The notes under the pieces were generated by a model, which ran no database searches, was not told the DNA's origin, and saw only the letters and a program-made list of their open reading frames with translations. Shown here in pieces: positions 49,866 to 60,515 of a DNA stretch of 64,000 nucleotides; the first letter of the stretch is position 1; each line of letters begins with the position of its first letter. Made by a program: the position numbers and the translations under genes. Origin of the DNA: Achromobacter xylosoxidans A8 (GTDB lineage: Bacteria; Pseudomonadota; Gammaproteobacteria; Burkholderiales; Burkholderiaceae_B); NCBI RefSeq assembly GCF_000165835.1, contig NC_014640.1, forward strand, positions 2,666,001 to 2,730,000. The letters run 5' to 3'.

Positions 49866-52800
49866 CGGCGTAGCCGCCCTGGTGGCTGGCCAGCCGCGCA
49901 TAGACCCCTTGCCGCTTGAGCAATTGATCGTGCGTGCCGGCCTCGGCCAGGGTGCCGCGCTCCAGCACCAGGATCAGGTCGGCATCGCGTATCGTCGACA
50001 GGCGATGCGCGATGACCAGCGTGGTCCGGTGGCGCATCAGCACGTCCAACGCGCCGCGCACCTGCATTTCAGACAAGGTGTCCAGATGCGAGGTGGCTTC
50101 GTCCAGGATCAGCACGGGCGCGTTTTTCAGGAAGGCGCGGGCAATCGAGATGCGCTGGCGCTGGCCGCCGGATAGCTGCATGCCGCGTTCGCCCACGCGC
50201 GTCGCCAGGCCGTCCGGCAGTGCGCGCACGAAGTCCGACAGCGCCGCCTGTTCCAGCGCGCGCGCCAGGTCCTCGCGGCTGGCTTCGGGCCGCGCCAGCC
50301 GGATGTTGCCTTCCAGCGTGTCGTTGAACAGATAGGTATCTTGCGTCACCAGCGCCACGCGTTCGCGCAGGCCGTCCAGTTGCAGTTCGCGCAGGTCCAC
50401 GCCGTCCAGCTTGACCTGGCCCGCGCGCGGATCCCAGAAGCGCAGCAGCAGGCTGGCAACCGTGCTCTTGCCCGCACCGGACGCGCCCACCACCGCCACG
50501 GTGGCGCCGGCCGGCACCTTGAAACTCAGGTCGCGCAGGGTGTCTTCCTGTTTGCCGGGATAGGCGAAGCTGACATGGTCGAAGGTCAGCGACAGGCCAT
50601 AGGCAGAGACAGGCGCAGGCAGCGGCCCGTCGGTCACCGGCTCGGGCTCGTTGGCGACTACGTGCAGGCGGCGGGTGGCGGCGATGGTGTCGGCCAGTTG
50701 CCGGCTGACCTGCGAGATCTCGGACACCGGCAGGAAGGTGGCCAGGGCGATCAGCACCAGCAGGGGCAGCATGCCGGCCGAAAGCGCGCCGGCCGATACT
50801 TGCAACGCGCCCACGACCGCCACGGCTACGCCGCCCAGGCCCATCGCGATCTCAAAGCCGGCGGTCTGCCGGGACAGGTCATCCATGATGTCCAGCCGGC
50901 GGGTCCGGTAATGGTCCGCCACGCGCAGGAATTCATCGCGCCGGCGGCCGGTGGCCTGGAAGGCGGTCAGGTCGGCCAGGCCCTGGATGGTGTCGGTGGT
51001 GTGGGCGCTCATCTCGCCCAGCGCCTCGCGCGCCTTGTCGCCCAGGGCGTCGACCTTGCGGCGGCCGCGCACCGGCGACACCAGCGCATAGGCCAGGAAG
51101 GGCAGCAGCGCCAGCGCCACCGGCCAGCTGTAGACGCCCAGGAAACCCAGCACCGATAGCGGCACCAGCACCGAAACGATGGCCGGGGCGATGGTGTGGG
51201 CATAGAAGTACTCCACCATTTCCACGTCCTGGGTGGCCAGCGCCACCAGGTCGCCGGAGCGGCGCTGCAACAGGTAGGCCGGCGCCAGGCGCTCCAGCTT
51301 GTCGTAGAGCTTGACCCGCATGTCGGCCAGCAGCTGGTACGCCATGGCGTGCGCCAGCCAGGACTCCAGCCAGTGAAACAGCGCGGCCAGGGGCGCCGCG
51401 ATCAGCAGGCCGACGATCAGGGCCGAGTAGTCGCGGCCGTCGCGGATGGCGGCGACGATCAGCGCGCTGAACACGCCCACGCCGATGTAGGCCGCGACCC
51501 GTGCCACGCCCAGCAGGATCGTGGCGGTCAGCGTGCCGCGCCACGGCCGCACTACCGACAGCAAGGTGCCGAGCGTGGCGCGCCAGCCGACCTGCACCGC
51601 GTCCGCGTCCAGCGAGCGCAGGGCCGGGCCTTGCGCGCCGGATTCCTGGCCGGAGGCATCGCGGTCCGCGGCGCGCGTGGGGGCGGCCATGGCCGGGGCG
51701 GCGGATCCCGCCGACGGATTGCGGTGCGCGGCGGCCTGCTCATGCATCAGGCGGTAGTACAGGCCGCCTTGCCGCATCAGTTCCGCATGCGGTCCTTCCT
51801 CCGCGACCCGGCCCCGGTCCAGCACCAGGCAGCGGTCGGCGCCGATGACGCTGGCCAGGCGGTGCGCCAGGATCAGCGTGGTGCGCCCGGCCATCAGGCG
51901 GTCCAGCGCCTGCTGGATCAGCGCTTCGTTTTCGGTATCTACCGACGACAGCGCCTCGTCCAGGATCAGGATGGGCGCGTCGCGCAACAGCGCGCGGGCG
52001 ATCGCCACGCGCTGGCGCTGGCCGCCGGACAGTTGCAGGCCGCGTTCGCCGATGCGGGTGGCGTAGCCCTCGGGCAGCGCCATGATGAAGTCGTCGATAT
52101 TGGCGGCGCGGGCGGCGGCGCGCACCTGTTCGTGGGTGGCGTCGGGGCGGCCCAGCCGCAGGTTGTCGTCGATGGTGCCGTGGAACAGGGTGATGTCCTG
52201 GCTGACCAGCGCGATGTGCGACAGCAGCGCCTGCGTATCCAGTTCGTTCACGTCATGGCCGCCGATGCGGATGCGGCCGGACTGGGGCACGCATTCGCGC
52301 AACAGCAGGCGCACGATGGTGGATTTGCCGGCGCCGCTGGGGCCGACCACGCCGACGCGTTCGCCCGCCGCGATACGGAAGCTCAGGCCCTGGTGGGCGC
52401 GGCGTTCGGGCGTGTAGGAGAACGCGACGTTATCGAACTCGATGGTGGGCGCCAGCCGGCCGGGCGTCTTGCCGCCGGCGGCGGGCGCGGGCGTCAGGGG
52501 CTGCGCATCCGTCAGCGCATGGATGCTGGCGGCGGCCGACTGGCCCAGCATGCCCCGGTGCAATACCGAACGCAGGTCGCGCAGCGGGCGGAAGATCTCG
52601 GTGCCGGCCATCAGCACGATCAGCAGGGCTTCCACGCTCATGTCGCCGTGGGCCACGCGCCAGGCGCCCAACGTCAGCGCCAGCGCCGCGCCCAGTGCCA
52701 CGCCCAGGTCGCTGATACCGCGCGTCAGCAGGCTGACCGACAGCACCCAGAAGGTATTGTCCGACAGGCTGCGGGCGCGGGCGGCCAAGCGCTGGCCCCA

Positions 52801-53448
52801 GGCCTTGCCCTGGCCATAGGACTTCAGGGTGGGCAGGCCCTGCACCGCGTCCAGGAAATCCTCGCCGAAATCGTTCAGCGACTTGCTGCGGGCCAGGCTG
52901 GCGCGGCGGTCCAGCATGTGCACCGCCATGGGTCCGAACAGCGCGAACAGCGCCGCCGCCAGGAACACCAGCGCGGTGGGCACGTCCCAGAACGCAATCA
53001 CGGCGAAAATGGCGAAGGGCGCCGCGGCGGCGATCGCGACCTGCGGCAGGTATTGGCCGAAGAAGGCCTGCAACTGCTCGACCCCGTCCACCACCGTCAG
53101 CATCACGCCGCCGGTGCGCTGGTTGGCGAACCAGGCCGGGCCCAGGGACACGATGCGGTCATAGAGCCGGGCGCGCAGCGCATGTTGCACGGTGGCGGCG
53201 CAGCGGTTGGCCTGCACGGTGCGCCAGTGGTCCAGGAAGGCGCGCAGCAGCACCATGGCGGCGGCGCACAGCGCGGGCGCAAGCCAGTCCTGAGGCGGCG
53301 CGCCGTCGAACACGCGGGCCAGCAGCTGGCCCAGGAACACGTAGCGGGCGATGCCCGCCGCCAAGGCCAGCAGCCCCAGGAAAATGCCGCCCGCCATGCC
53401 GGCGCGCAAGCCCGCCGTCAACTGCCAAAGGCGCGAATCGAAATACAT
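49837..53448 (-). CDS. Double-length ABC exporter, CydDC-like fusion
   Basis: A 1203-residue protein made of two complete ABC-exporter halves in tandem. Half 1 (1-570): membrane domain with WFANQRTGGVMLTVVDGVEQLQAFFGQYLPQ (a CydD-like block, in parts), then Walker A GPSGAGKST, signature LSGGQRQR, ILILDEALSSVD, LAHRLAS. A Pro/Ala linker sits at about 575-610. Half 2 (about 620-1203): membrane domain, Walker A GASGAGKST, LSGGQRQR, LILDEATSHLD, IAHRLST. Both sites look intact. CydDC exports cysteine/glutathione as two subunits; a single-chain version with an unknown substrate is what is seen. AAAGGAG precedes the ATG. Confidence 0.9.
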   Translation of the reverse strand: MYFDSRLWQLTAGLRAGMAGGIFLGLLALAAGIARYVFLGQLLARVFDGAPPQDWLAPALCAAAMVLLRAFLDHWRTVQANRCAATVQHALRARLYDRIVSLGPAWFANQRTGGVMLTVVDGVEQLQAFFGQYLPQVAIAAAAPFAIFAVIAFWDVPTALVFLAAALFALFGPMAVHMLDRRASLARSKSLNDFGEDFLDAVQGLPTLKSYGQGKAWGQRLAARARSLSDNTFWVLSVSLLTRGISDLGVALGAALALTLGAWRVAHGDMSVEALLIVLMAGTEIFRPLRDLRSVLHRGMLGQSAAASIHALTDAQPLTPAPAAGGKTPGRLAPTIEFDNVAFSYTPERRAHQGLSFRIAAGERVGVVGPSGAGKSTIVRLLLRECVPQSGRIRIGGHDVNELDTQALLSHIALVSQDITLFHGTIDDNLRLGRPDATHEQVRAAARAANIDDFIMALPEGYATRIGERGLQLSGGQRQRVAIARALLRDAPILILDEALSSVDTENEALIQQALDRLMAGRTTLILAHRLASVIGADRCLVLDRGRVAEEGPHAELMRQGGLYYRLMHEQAAAHRNPSAGSAAPAMAAPTRAADRDASGQESGAQGPALRSLDADAVQVGWRATLGTLLSVVRPWRGTLTATILLGVARVAAYIGVGVFSALIVAAIRDGRDYSALIVGLLIAAPLAALFHWLESWLAHAMAYQLLADMRVKLYDKLERLAPAYLLQRRSGDLVALATQDVEMVEYFYAHTIAPAIVSVLVPLSVLGFLGVYSWPVALALLPFLAYALVSPVRGRRKVDALGDKAREALGEMSAHTTDTIQGLADLTAFQATGRRRDEFLRVADHYRTRRLDIMDDLSRQTAGFEIAMGLGGVAVAVVGALQVSAGALSAGMLPLLVLIALATFLPVSEISQVSRQLADTIAATRRLHVVANEPEPVTDGPLPAPVSAYGLSLTFDHVSFAYPGKQEDTLRDLSFKVPAGATVAVVGASGAGKSTVASLLLRFWDPRAGQVKLDGVDLRELQLDGLRERVALVTQDTYLFNDTLEGNIRLARPEASREDLARALEQAALSDFVRALPDGLATRVGERGMQLSGGQRQRISIARAFLKNAPVLILDEATSHLDTLSEMQVRGALDVLMRHRTTLVIAHRLSTIRDADLILVLERGTLAEAGTHDQLLKRQGVYARLASHQGGYAVSSATSLPT

Positions 53449-53511
53449 AGCAAACTCCTTTCAGTGCTTGCATGGTCACTGATCCCGCGCACCGGCGAAA
53501 GCGATAGTTTT

Positions 53512-53537
53512 TCAATCTAGGGTTGAGCTAGACTTGA
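53512..53537. promoter_or_regulatory. Inverted repeat in ABC exporter/LysR divergent promoter
   Basis: TCTAG (53516-53520) and CTAGA (53528-53532) form an exact dyad that extends outward as TCAA and TTGA with one-base offset. It ends 4 bases before the LysR ATG, a position typical for a LysR autoregulatory site. Confidence 0.45.
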
Positions 53538-53540
53538 CCC

Positions 53541-54509
53541 ATGGCCGATCTACCCAACCACACGCCGCCGCTGGCGGCACTGCGCGCCTTCGAGGCCGTC
53601 GCCCGCCTGGGCAGCCTGAGCCGCGCCGCCGCCGAACTCCACGTCACCAAGAGCGCCGTCAGCCATCAGTTGCGGGCGCTGGAGGCCGATCTGGGCGTGG
53701 CGCTGCTGCGCCGCGGCGGCACCGTGCGCCGCGCCGAAACCACCGCCGCGGGCGCGGACCTACTGGCGTCCGTGCAACAAGCCTTGACCCTGCTGGAGAC
53801 CGCCTGCCGCAATGTGCGGGCCTCGGCCCGCGGCAAACGGCGCAATACCCTGAACGTTTCCGCCAACCCGTCGCTGGCCGCCATGTGGCTGGCGCCGCGC
53901 ATCGGGCGCTTCATCGAACTGCATCCTGGCATCGACATCCAGGTCTATCTGCATGCCAGCCAGGACCCGGCCTGGAAAAGCCAGGACATCGACCTGGCGT
54001 TCCTGCACGTGCGCGCCATGGGGCCGCATATCGCCGAGCCCGGCGACATTCCGCTCATGACCGAGACCGTGGTGCCGGTGTGCAGCCCGTCGCTGGTCGA
54101 TCCGGCCGAGCGCGGCGATCCCGGCGTTTTCCTGCGCCATCGCTGGCTGGAGGAAAAGCACGTGGACAGCCCCGAGACCGACTGGCGCACCTGGAGTCCG
54201 CGCCTGGGGCTGGCCGAATCCGACTGGCAGGAGCCCATGGTGCTGAGCGGCTTGAGCACGGTGGCGGCGGCGGCCGCCGCCGGGGTCGGCATCGCGTTGG
54301 GTCGCGCGCCGCTGATCGACGAGGAGCTGGCCAGCGGCCGGCTGGTGCCCCTGGTGCCGCAACTGCGCATGCCGGGTTCCTGGGGCTATGTGATGCGGAT
54401 CCAGGCCAACCGGCCGATGGACGCGGCCTTGCCCACGCTGGTGGAGTTCCTGGCGGAAGAGGGGCGCAGCACCGGCGCCTGGCAGAATCTGGCGGACGCG
54501 GGGCGCTGA
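53541..54509 (+). CDS. LysR family regulator, GcvA-like
   Basis: A 322-residue LysR protein: helix-turn-helix LRAFEAVARLGSLSRAAAELHVTKSAVSHQLRALEAD (residues 14-50, in parts), then NTLNVSANPSLAAMWLAPRIGRFIELHPGID as the effector-domain start. It diverges from the double ABC exporter, 92 bases apart, and probably controls it. The last 20 residues (EGRSTGAWQNLADAGR) form a short extra tail. Confidence 0.9.
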   Translation: MADLPNHTPPLAALRAFEAVARLGSLSRAAAELHVTKSAVSHQLRALEADLGVALLRRGGTVRRAETTAAGADLLASVQQALTLLETACRNVRASARGKRRNTLNVSANPSLAAMWLAPRIGRFIELHPGIDIQVYLHASQDPAWKSQDIDLAFLHVRAMGPHIAEPGDIPLMTETVVPVCSPSLVDPAERGDPGVFLRHRWLEEKHVDSPETDWRTWSPRLGLAESDWQEPMVLSGLSTVAAAAAAGVGIALGRAPLIDEELASGRLVPLVPQLRMPGSWGYVMRIQANRPMDAALPTLVEFLAEEGRSTGAWQNLADAGR

Positions 54510-54524
54510 GGCCGCGCTTGCGCT

Positions 54525-55249
54525 TCAGTCCGCGCCGCCCCGGCCGCGCGGCGGCGAGCTGATGGTGACCGCCGAGGTGACGATCAGCTCCATCAGGATG
54601 TTGCGCGCCAGGTTTTCGGCGTAGTCGTTGCGCGCCTCCGCCGTGGCGATGGCGCGTTCCACCGAGCCTTCCACGATGGCGTTGATCTGCTGGATGTGCA
54701 GCTCGCAGATCTGCACCAGGTCCGGATGGCGCTTCTGGTGGAAGTACAGGAAGCGCCGCGCCAGCGTCTGCAGCATGGCGTGGAACTCGGCCGCGTAGCT
54801 GTTGCGCGAGGCGGCGCCGATCTGGCTGGTCAGGGTGAAGTGCAGGCGCATGTACATGCGCATGTCGTTGACGGCCTTGAGGTCTTCGAGTTCGCGGGCC
54901 AGACGCGCCAGTTCGGCGCGCTCTCCATCGTCGGCCCATTGCGCCGCCTGCGCCACGATCAGCCGTTCGATCTCGCGCCGCGCCTGGATGATCTTCAGCT
55001 GTCCCTGGTAGTCGATCTCGGAAATGAAGATGCCCTGGCGCGGGGCGATTTCCACCAGGCGCTGGAACGCCAGCTTCTGCAGCGCGTCGCGCACCGGCGA
55101 GCGGCCGATGCCGACGCGCTCGCTCAGGGTGGTTTCCGACCATTGACTGCCCGGCGGCAGTTCGCCGGTGACGATCATTTCCTCCAGGGCGCAATAGGCC
55201 TTTTCGGTCTGGCTGACGGCCGTGCGGACAAAGAGGGGGGCGGACTGGG

Positions 55250-55253
<4 letters not shown>
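54525..55253 (-). CDS. GntR family regulator, FadR/FCD type
   Basis: A 242-residue regulator: GntR winged helix about residues 12-78 (EKAYCALEEMIVTGELPPGSQW, LSERVGIGRSPVRDALQKLA), FCD domain 85-225 (QARREIERLIVAQAA, MYMRLHFTLT, QICELHIQQINAIVEGSVERA) with the expected Asp/His pattern partly visible. Its ATG overlaps the acyl-CoA ligase stop (ATGA at 55253-55250). It is the last gene of the operon, as with the GntR gene at 625-1368, and likely senses a pathway intermediate. Confidence 0.9.
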
Positions 55254-56776
<1,523 letters not shown>

Positions 56777-56807
56777 GGCGGTCTCTGGGGTTGATGGGGC
56801 GCGCGGA

Positions 56808-58046
56808 TCAGCGGCCAAGCAGGGTGATGCAGGTCACCGCTTCTTCCACGCCGTTGAAGCCGCCGCCGTTCTCGGCGATGGCGAAGCGCGCGCCTTCGAC
56901 CTGGCGGGCGCCGGCTTCGCCGCGCAGCTGGATCACCATTTCGTGGACCTGGGCCAGGCCGGTCGCGCCGATGGGGTGGCCGCGCGACAACAGGCCGCCG
57001 GACACGTTGATCGGGACGCGGCCGCCCAGGCTGGTGGCGCCGGATTCGGCCATCGGTCCGCCTTCGCCGAAGGCGCAGAAACCCAGCGCTTCGGTTTGCT
57101 GGATCTCGGCGAATGCGGTGGCGTCGTGGACTTCCGCCAGCGACATATCCTGCGGACCGACGCCGGCGCGTTCATAGGCTTCCAGCGCAGCCAGATGGCA
57201 CAGGTGTTGGTCGTAGCGGTCGGCCGGGCGGTCCGTGGCGGTGCGCAGCACGCTGGCGTACAGGCGCACGGCGCGGGCGCGTTGCAGGCGCTTCAGCCCT
57301 TGCGCGTTGCAAACGATGGCGGCGGCCGCGCCGTCGCTGATGGGCGCGCACATGGGCAAGGTCAGCGGCCAGGACACGGGCCGGGCGGCCAGGGCCTCGT
57401 CTATCGTCATGGGGTACTGGAACTGGGCCAGCGGATTGCGGGTGGAATGCATGTGGTTCTTCGCAGCCACGGCGGCCAACTGCCGCTGGGTGGTGCCGAA
57501 GGTTTTCATGTGCAGCCGCGCCAGGCTGGCGTAGATGTCCATGAACACGCTGCGCTTGCCGGGTTCCTCGAAACCGGGCGGGGGCGTCACGTCGGGCGCC
57601 AGCGCCATCAGCCGGGCCATCTGCGCCGGCGCGTCGTGCACGTCCCAGGCGCCGTCGAATACCGCGAAGCTCTTGGCCTTGTCCTCGGAAAACAGCTTGT
57701 CCACGCCCACGGCCAGGCAGATGTCGCCCGCGCCCGAGGCCACGTAGAGATGTGCGGCGTTCAGCGCGGTGCTGGAGCTGGCGCAGGCGTTCTCCACGTT
57801 GGTGACGGGGATGCCGGCGATGCCCATGGCCTTCAGCGCAACCTGGCCGGCCACCATGTATTGGCCTTCGATGGAACCCTGGCCGGCGGTGGCGAAGTAG
57901 GCCGCCTGCAGGTCGGCGGCGTCGCAGCCGGCGTCGGCCAGCGCCTGCGTGACCGCGTCGCGCACCAGGTCCTTGACGCTTTTGGCCGGCTGTTTGTCGA
58001 AGCGGGTAATGCCCACGCCCGCGATGTAGGTGGTGTCGTTGCTCAT
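56808..58046 (-). CDS. SCP2-type thiolase/acetyl-CoA acetyltransferase
   Basis: A 412-residue thiolase-fold protein of the sterol-carrier-protein-x branch. The nucleophile is Cys88 (NVENACASSSTALNAAHLYV, in part), and the His motif is GGLLSRGHPIGATGLAQVHE. The C-terminal AENGGGFNGVEEAV replaces the CxGGG of classical thiolases, as usual for this branch. Such proteins cleave or form beta-ketoacyl-CoA, or act as non-catalytic lipid-transfer thiolases; a DUF35 OB-fold partner often accompanies them but is not seen here. Its start overlaps the LivF stop (ATGA). Confidence 0.88.
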   Translation of the reverse strand: MSNDTTYIAGVGITRFDKQPAKSVKDLVRDAVTQALADAGCDAADLQAAYFATAGQGSIEGQYMVAGQVALKAMGIAGIPVTNVENACASSSTALNAAHLYVASGAGDICLAVGVDKLFSEDKAKSFAVFDGAWDVHDAPAQMARLMALAPDVTPPPGFEEPGKRSVFMDIYASLARLHMKTFGTTQRQLAAVAAKNHMHSTRNPLAQFQYPMTIDEALAARPVSWPLTLPMCAPISDGAAAAIVCNAQGLKRLQRARAVRLYASVLRTATDRPADRYDQHLCHLAALEAYERAGVGPQDMSLAEVHDATAFAEIQQTEALGFCAFGEGGPMAESGATSLGGRVPINVSGGLLSRGHPIGATGLAQVHEMVIQLRGEAGARQVEGARFAIAENGGGFNGVEEAVTCITLLGR

Positions 58047-58750
58047 GCTTGGATGCCCGTGGTGAGGATGGATTCGATGATGTGGCGGTCGGCCTCGACG
58101 TCCGCGGCCGATCCGCTCCAGGCGATTTCGCCGTGGTCCAGCACGTACTGGCGGTGCGCCAGGCGGGCGGGGACCTTCAGGTTCTGCTCGACCAGCACGA
58201 TGCCGGTGCCCTGGCGGTGGACTTCGGCGAACACGTCGATAAGTTCGTTGACGATGCGCGGCGCCAGCCCTTCGGTCGGCTCGTCCAGCAGCAGCACCCG
58301 CGGATTGCCCAGCAGCGCTCGGGCGATCGCCAGCATCTGCTGTTCGCCGCCGGACAACTGGTCGCCATGGAAGCCTATGCGCTCGCCCAGCCGCGGAAAG
58401 ACCTGCAGCACGCGGTCCTGGGTCCAGTAGCCGGGCTGGTGCGCCAGCGCGCCCATGCGCAGGTTCTCCCGCACCGTCAGGTTGGGGAAGATGCGGCGCG
58501 TGTCGGGCACCAGGGCGATGCCGTCGCGGCTGATCTGTTCGACGGCGCGGCGCGTGGCGTCCTGGCCGGCGATCAGGCGGTTGCCCGACGACAGCGGCAA
58601 TAGACCGATCAATGTCTTGAGTACCGTGGACTTGCCGGCGCCGTTGCGCCCGACGATGGCGACGATTTCGTCCTGGGCCGCGCGCAGACCAATGTTCTTG
58701 AGCGCCAGCGCCTGGCCGTAGTGCACGCTGGCATGTTGCAGTTCGATCAT
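58043..58750 (-). CDS. LivF-type ABC ATPase
   Basis: A 235-residue ATPase with a normal Walker A (GRNGAGKST), LVPDTRRIFPNLTVRENL, signature LSGGEQQMLAIARALL, Walker B VLLLDEPTEGLAP and VLVEQNLKV. It forms the ATPase pair with the LivG-type product. Both ends overlap neighbours by ATGA, so it is embedded in a translationally coupled operon. Confidence 0.94.
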   Translation of the reverse strand: MIELQHASVHYGQALALKNIGLRAAQDEIVAIVGRNGAGKSTVLKTLIGLLPLSSGNRLIAGQDATRRAVEQISRDGIALVPDTRRIFPNLTVRENLRMGALAHQPGYWTQDRVLQVFPRLGERIGFHGDQLSGGEQQMLAIARALLGNPRVLLLDEPTEGLAPRIVNELIDVFAEVHRQGTGIVLVEQNLKVPARLAHRQYVLDHGEIAWSGSAADVEADRHIIESILTTGIQA

Positions 58751-59502
58751 GCCGCCACCTCCTCGCCCAGGTAGACGGCGCGCACGGTGGCGTCGTCGCG
58801 GATGGCGGCCGGCGGCCCCTCGGCCACCTTGCGGCCGTTGGACAGCACCACGATGTGTTCGGACAGCGTCATGATCACGTCCATGTTGTGTTCGATCAGC
58901 AGCACCGTGCGGCCGGCGGCGGCATGGCGGATCAGGCGGGTGGCGCCGGCGATCTCGTGATGGCCGACGCCGGCCAGCGGTTCATCCAGCAGCAAAATGC
59001 GCGGATTGGGCAACAGGGTCAGGCCCAGTTCCAGCGCGCGCTGCAAGCCATACGACAAGGTGCCTGCCACGGTGTCGCGCCAGGCGGTCAGGTCGGTCAG
59101 TTCCAGCATGGCGTCGATGGAGGATGCCAGCCGGCGGTCATAGCGCGGCGCCAGCCAGAACGGCAGCAGGCGGGAGTGGCTGATCTGCGCGGCGATGCGC
59201 AGGTTCTCCAACACCGTCATCTCGGGAAAGATCTTGGTGATCTGGAAGCTGCGGCCGATGCCATGACGGGCGCGTTCATGGGCCCGCAGGCGCGAAATGT
59301 CCGCGCCGTGGCACAGGATGCGGCCGCCATGGCCGGGCAGGTTGCCCGACAGCACGTTGAGCAAGGTGGTCTTGCCGGCGCCGTTGGGACCGATCAGGCC
59401 GTAGACGCGGCCGGTTTCGAAGGCGTAGCTGAAGTCCTCGATGGCGCGCAGCGCGCCGAAGGTGACGCTGACCCGTTCGCATTGCAAGGCGATGTCGCTC
59501 AT
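58747..59502 (-). CDS. LivG-type ABC ATPase
   Basis: A 251-residue ATPase: GPNGAGKTTLLNVLSGNLPG, GIGRSFQITKIFPEMTVLENLRIAAQ, LSYGLQRALELGLTL as a degenerate signature, ILLLDEPLAGVGHHE, and LLIEHNMDVIM. The Ala/Gly-rich VGHHE after Walker B is normal for LivG. The ATG at 59502 overlaps the LivM stop (ATGA). The longer reading frame open upstream of this ATG lies inside livM and is not used. Confidence 0.93.
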   Translation of the reverse strand: MSDIALQCERVSVTFGALRAIEDFSYAFETGRVYGLIGPNGAGKTTLLNVLSGNLPGHGGRILCHGADISRLRAHERARHGIGRSFQITKIFPEMTVLENLRIAAQISHSRLLPFWLAPRYDRRLASSIDAMLELTDLTAWRDTVAGTLSYGLQRALELGLTLLPNPRILLLDEPLAGVGHHEIAGATRLIRHAAAGRTVLLIEHNMDVIMTLSEHIVVLSNGRKVAEGPPAAIRDDATVRAVYLGEEVAA

Positions 59503-60515
59503 GACGGGCTCCCTTCGCGCGGGGCCAGCGGCACGCTGGACGCGGCCGGACTGGCGGGGGCGGGCGCCGCGGGGCGTTGGCGGCCCCAGCGGGCCTGCAG
59601 CGCGCCCAGCACCCCTTGCGGGAAATACAGCGTGGCCAGGATGAAGACCAGGCCCAGGATGCCGTACCAGTAGGGCGTCCAGCCGCTGAGCCATTCCTTC
59701 AGCGCTTCGAACAACAGCACGCCGGCCACCGGTCCCCACAGCGTGCCCGCGCCGCCCAGCAAGGTCATGATGATGACGTCGCCGGAGGTGGTCCAGTGCA
59801 GCATCTGCGGGTTCATGTACATCAGCACCGCGGCCAGCAGTCCGCCCGCCAGGCCGCCGACCGCGCCCGAAACCAGAAAGGTGATCTGCTTCAGGCGCTG
59901 CACGTTGTAGCCCAGCTGGGCGGCGCGGATTTCGTTCTGGCGCACGCCCGCGACCGCGCGGCCGAAGGGCGAGGCGCGCAGCATCGCCATCAGCGCCATC
60001 ACCAGGGCGAAGATGGCGGCGACGTACCAATAGAAGTTCACGGTATCGAAGAAGTCGATGCCCGCGAGTTCCGGCCTGCCGATGCCGGGCAGGCCGTCGG
60101 CGCCGCCGGTCCATTCGCGCAGCTTGCTGTCGGCCAGGATGTACATGAGCTGCGACAGCGCCAACGTGACCAGCGCGAAGAAGATCCCCGAGACCCGCAG
60201 CGCGAACACGCTGAAGATCCAGGCGCAGGCGGCGCCCGCCACGATGGCCAGCGCCAGGCCCGCCTCGAATGGCAGGCCGTAGCGTTGGGTGGCCAGCGCC
60301 AGCGCATAGCCGCCCGTGCCCAGGAAGGCCGCATGGCCGAAGGACACCATGCCCAGCAGGCCGAACACCAGGTCGAAGCCCACGGCAAAGATGGACCACA
60401 CCATGATCAGGATGCTCAGGTTCAACAGGAAATCGTTTTGCGTGCAGAAGGGCACCGCGATCACCGCGGCGGCCACGCCGGCCGCGATGGCGGCGTCTTG
60501 GCGGGAAGTCGTCAT
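59499..60515 (-). CDS. LivM-type ABC permease
   Basis: A 338-residue inner-membrane permease: GFDLVFGLLGMVSFGHAAFLGTGGYALALA (family block, in part), about ten hydrophobic segments, and TLLGGAGTLWGPVAGVLLFEALKEWL as the ATPase-coupling region. The C-terminal 35 residues are Pro/Ala/Arg-rich and probably cytoplasmic. The start is fixed by ATGA overlap with the LivH gene (60515-60512). Confidence 0.93.
   Translation of the reverse strand: MTTSRQDAAIAAGVAAAVIAVPFCTQNDFLLNLSILIMVWSIFAVGFDLVFGLLGMVSFGHAAFLGTGGYALALATQRYGLPFEAGLALAIVAGAACAWIFSVFALRVSGIFFALVTLALSQLMYILADSKLREWTGGADGLPGIGRPELAGIDFFDTVNFYWYVAAIFALVMALMAMLRASPFGRAVAGVRQNEIRAAQLGYNVQRLKQITFLVSGAVGGLAGGLLAAVLMYMNPQMLHWTTSGDVIIMTLLGGAGTLWGPVAGVLLFEALKEWLSGWTPYWYGILGLVFILATLYFPQGVLGALQARWGRQRPAAPAPASPAASSVPLAPREGSPS

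Noticed and set aside
47148..49901. 917-codon open frame on the minus strand opposite the penicillin acylase
   Set aside because: It has no recognisable domain and Arg/His/Gly-rich composition. The plus strand encodes an unmistakable acylase.
51196..53520. Long plus-strand open frame opposite the double ABC exporter
   Set aside because: Antisense shadow with repetitive Gln/Gly/Arg composition. The exporter on the minus strand is certain.
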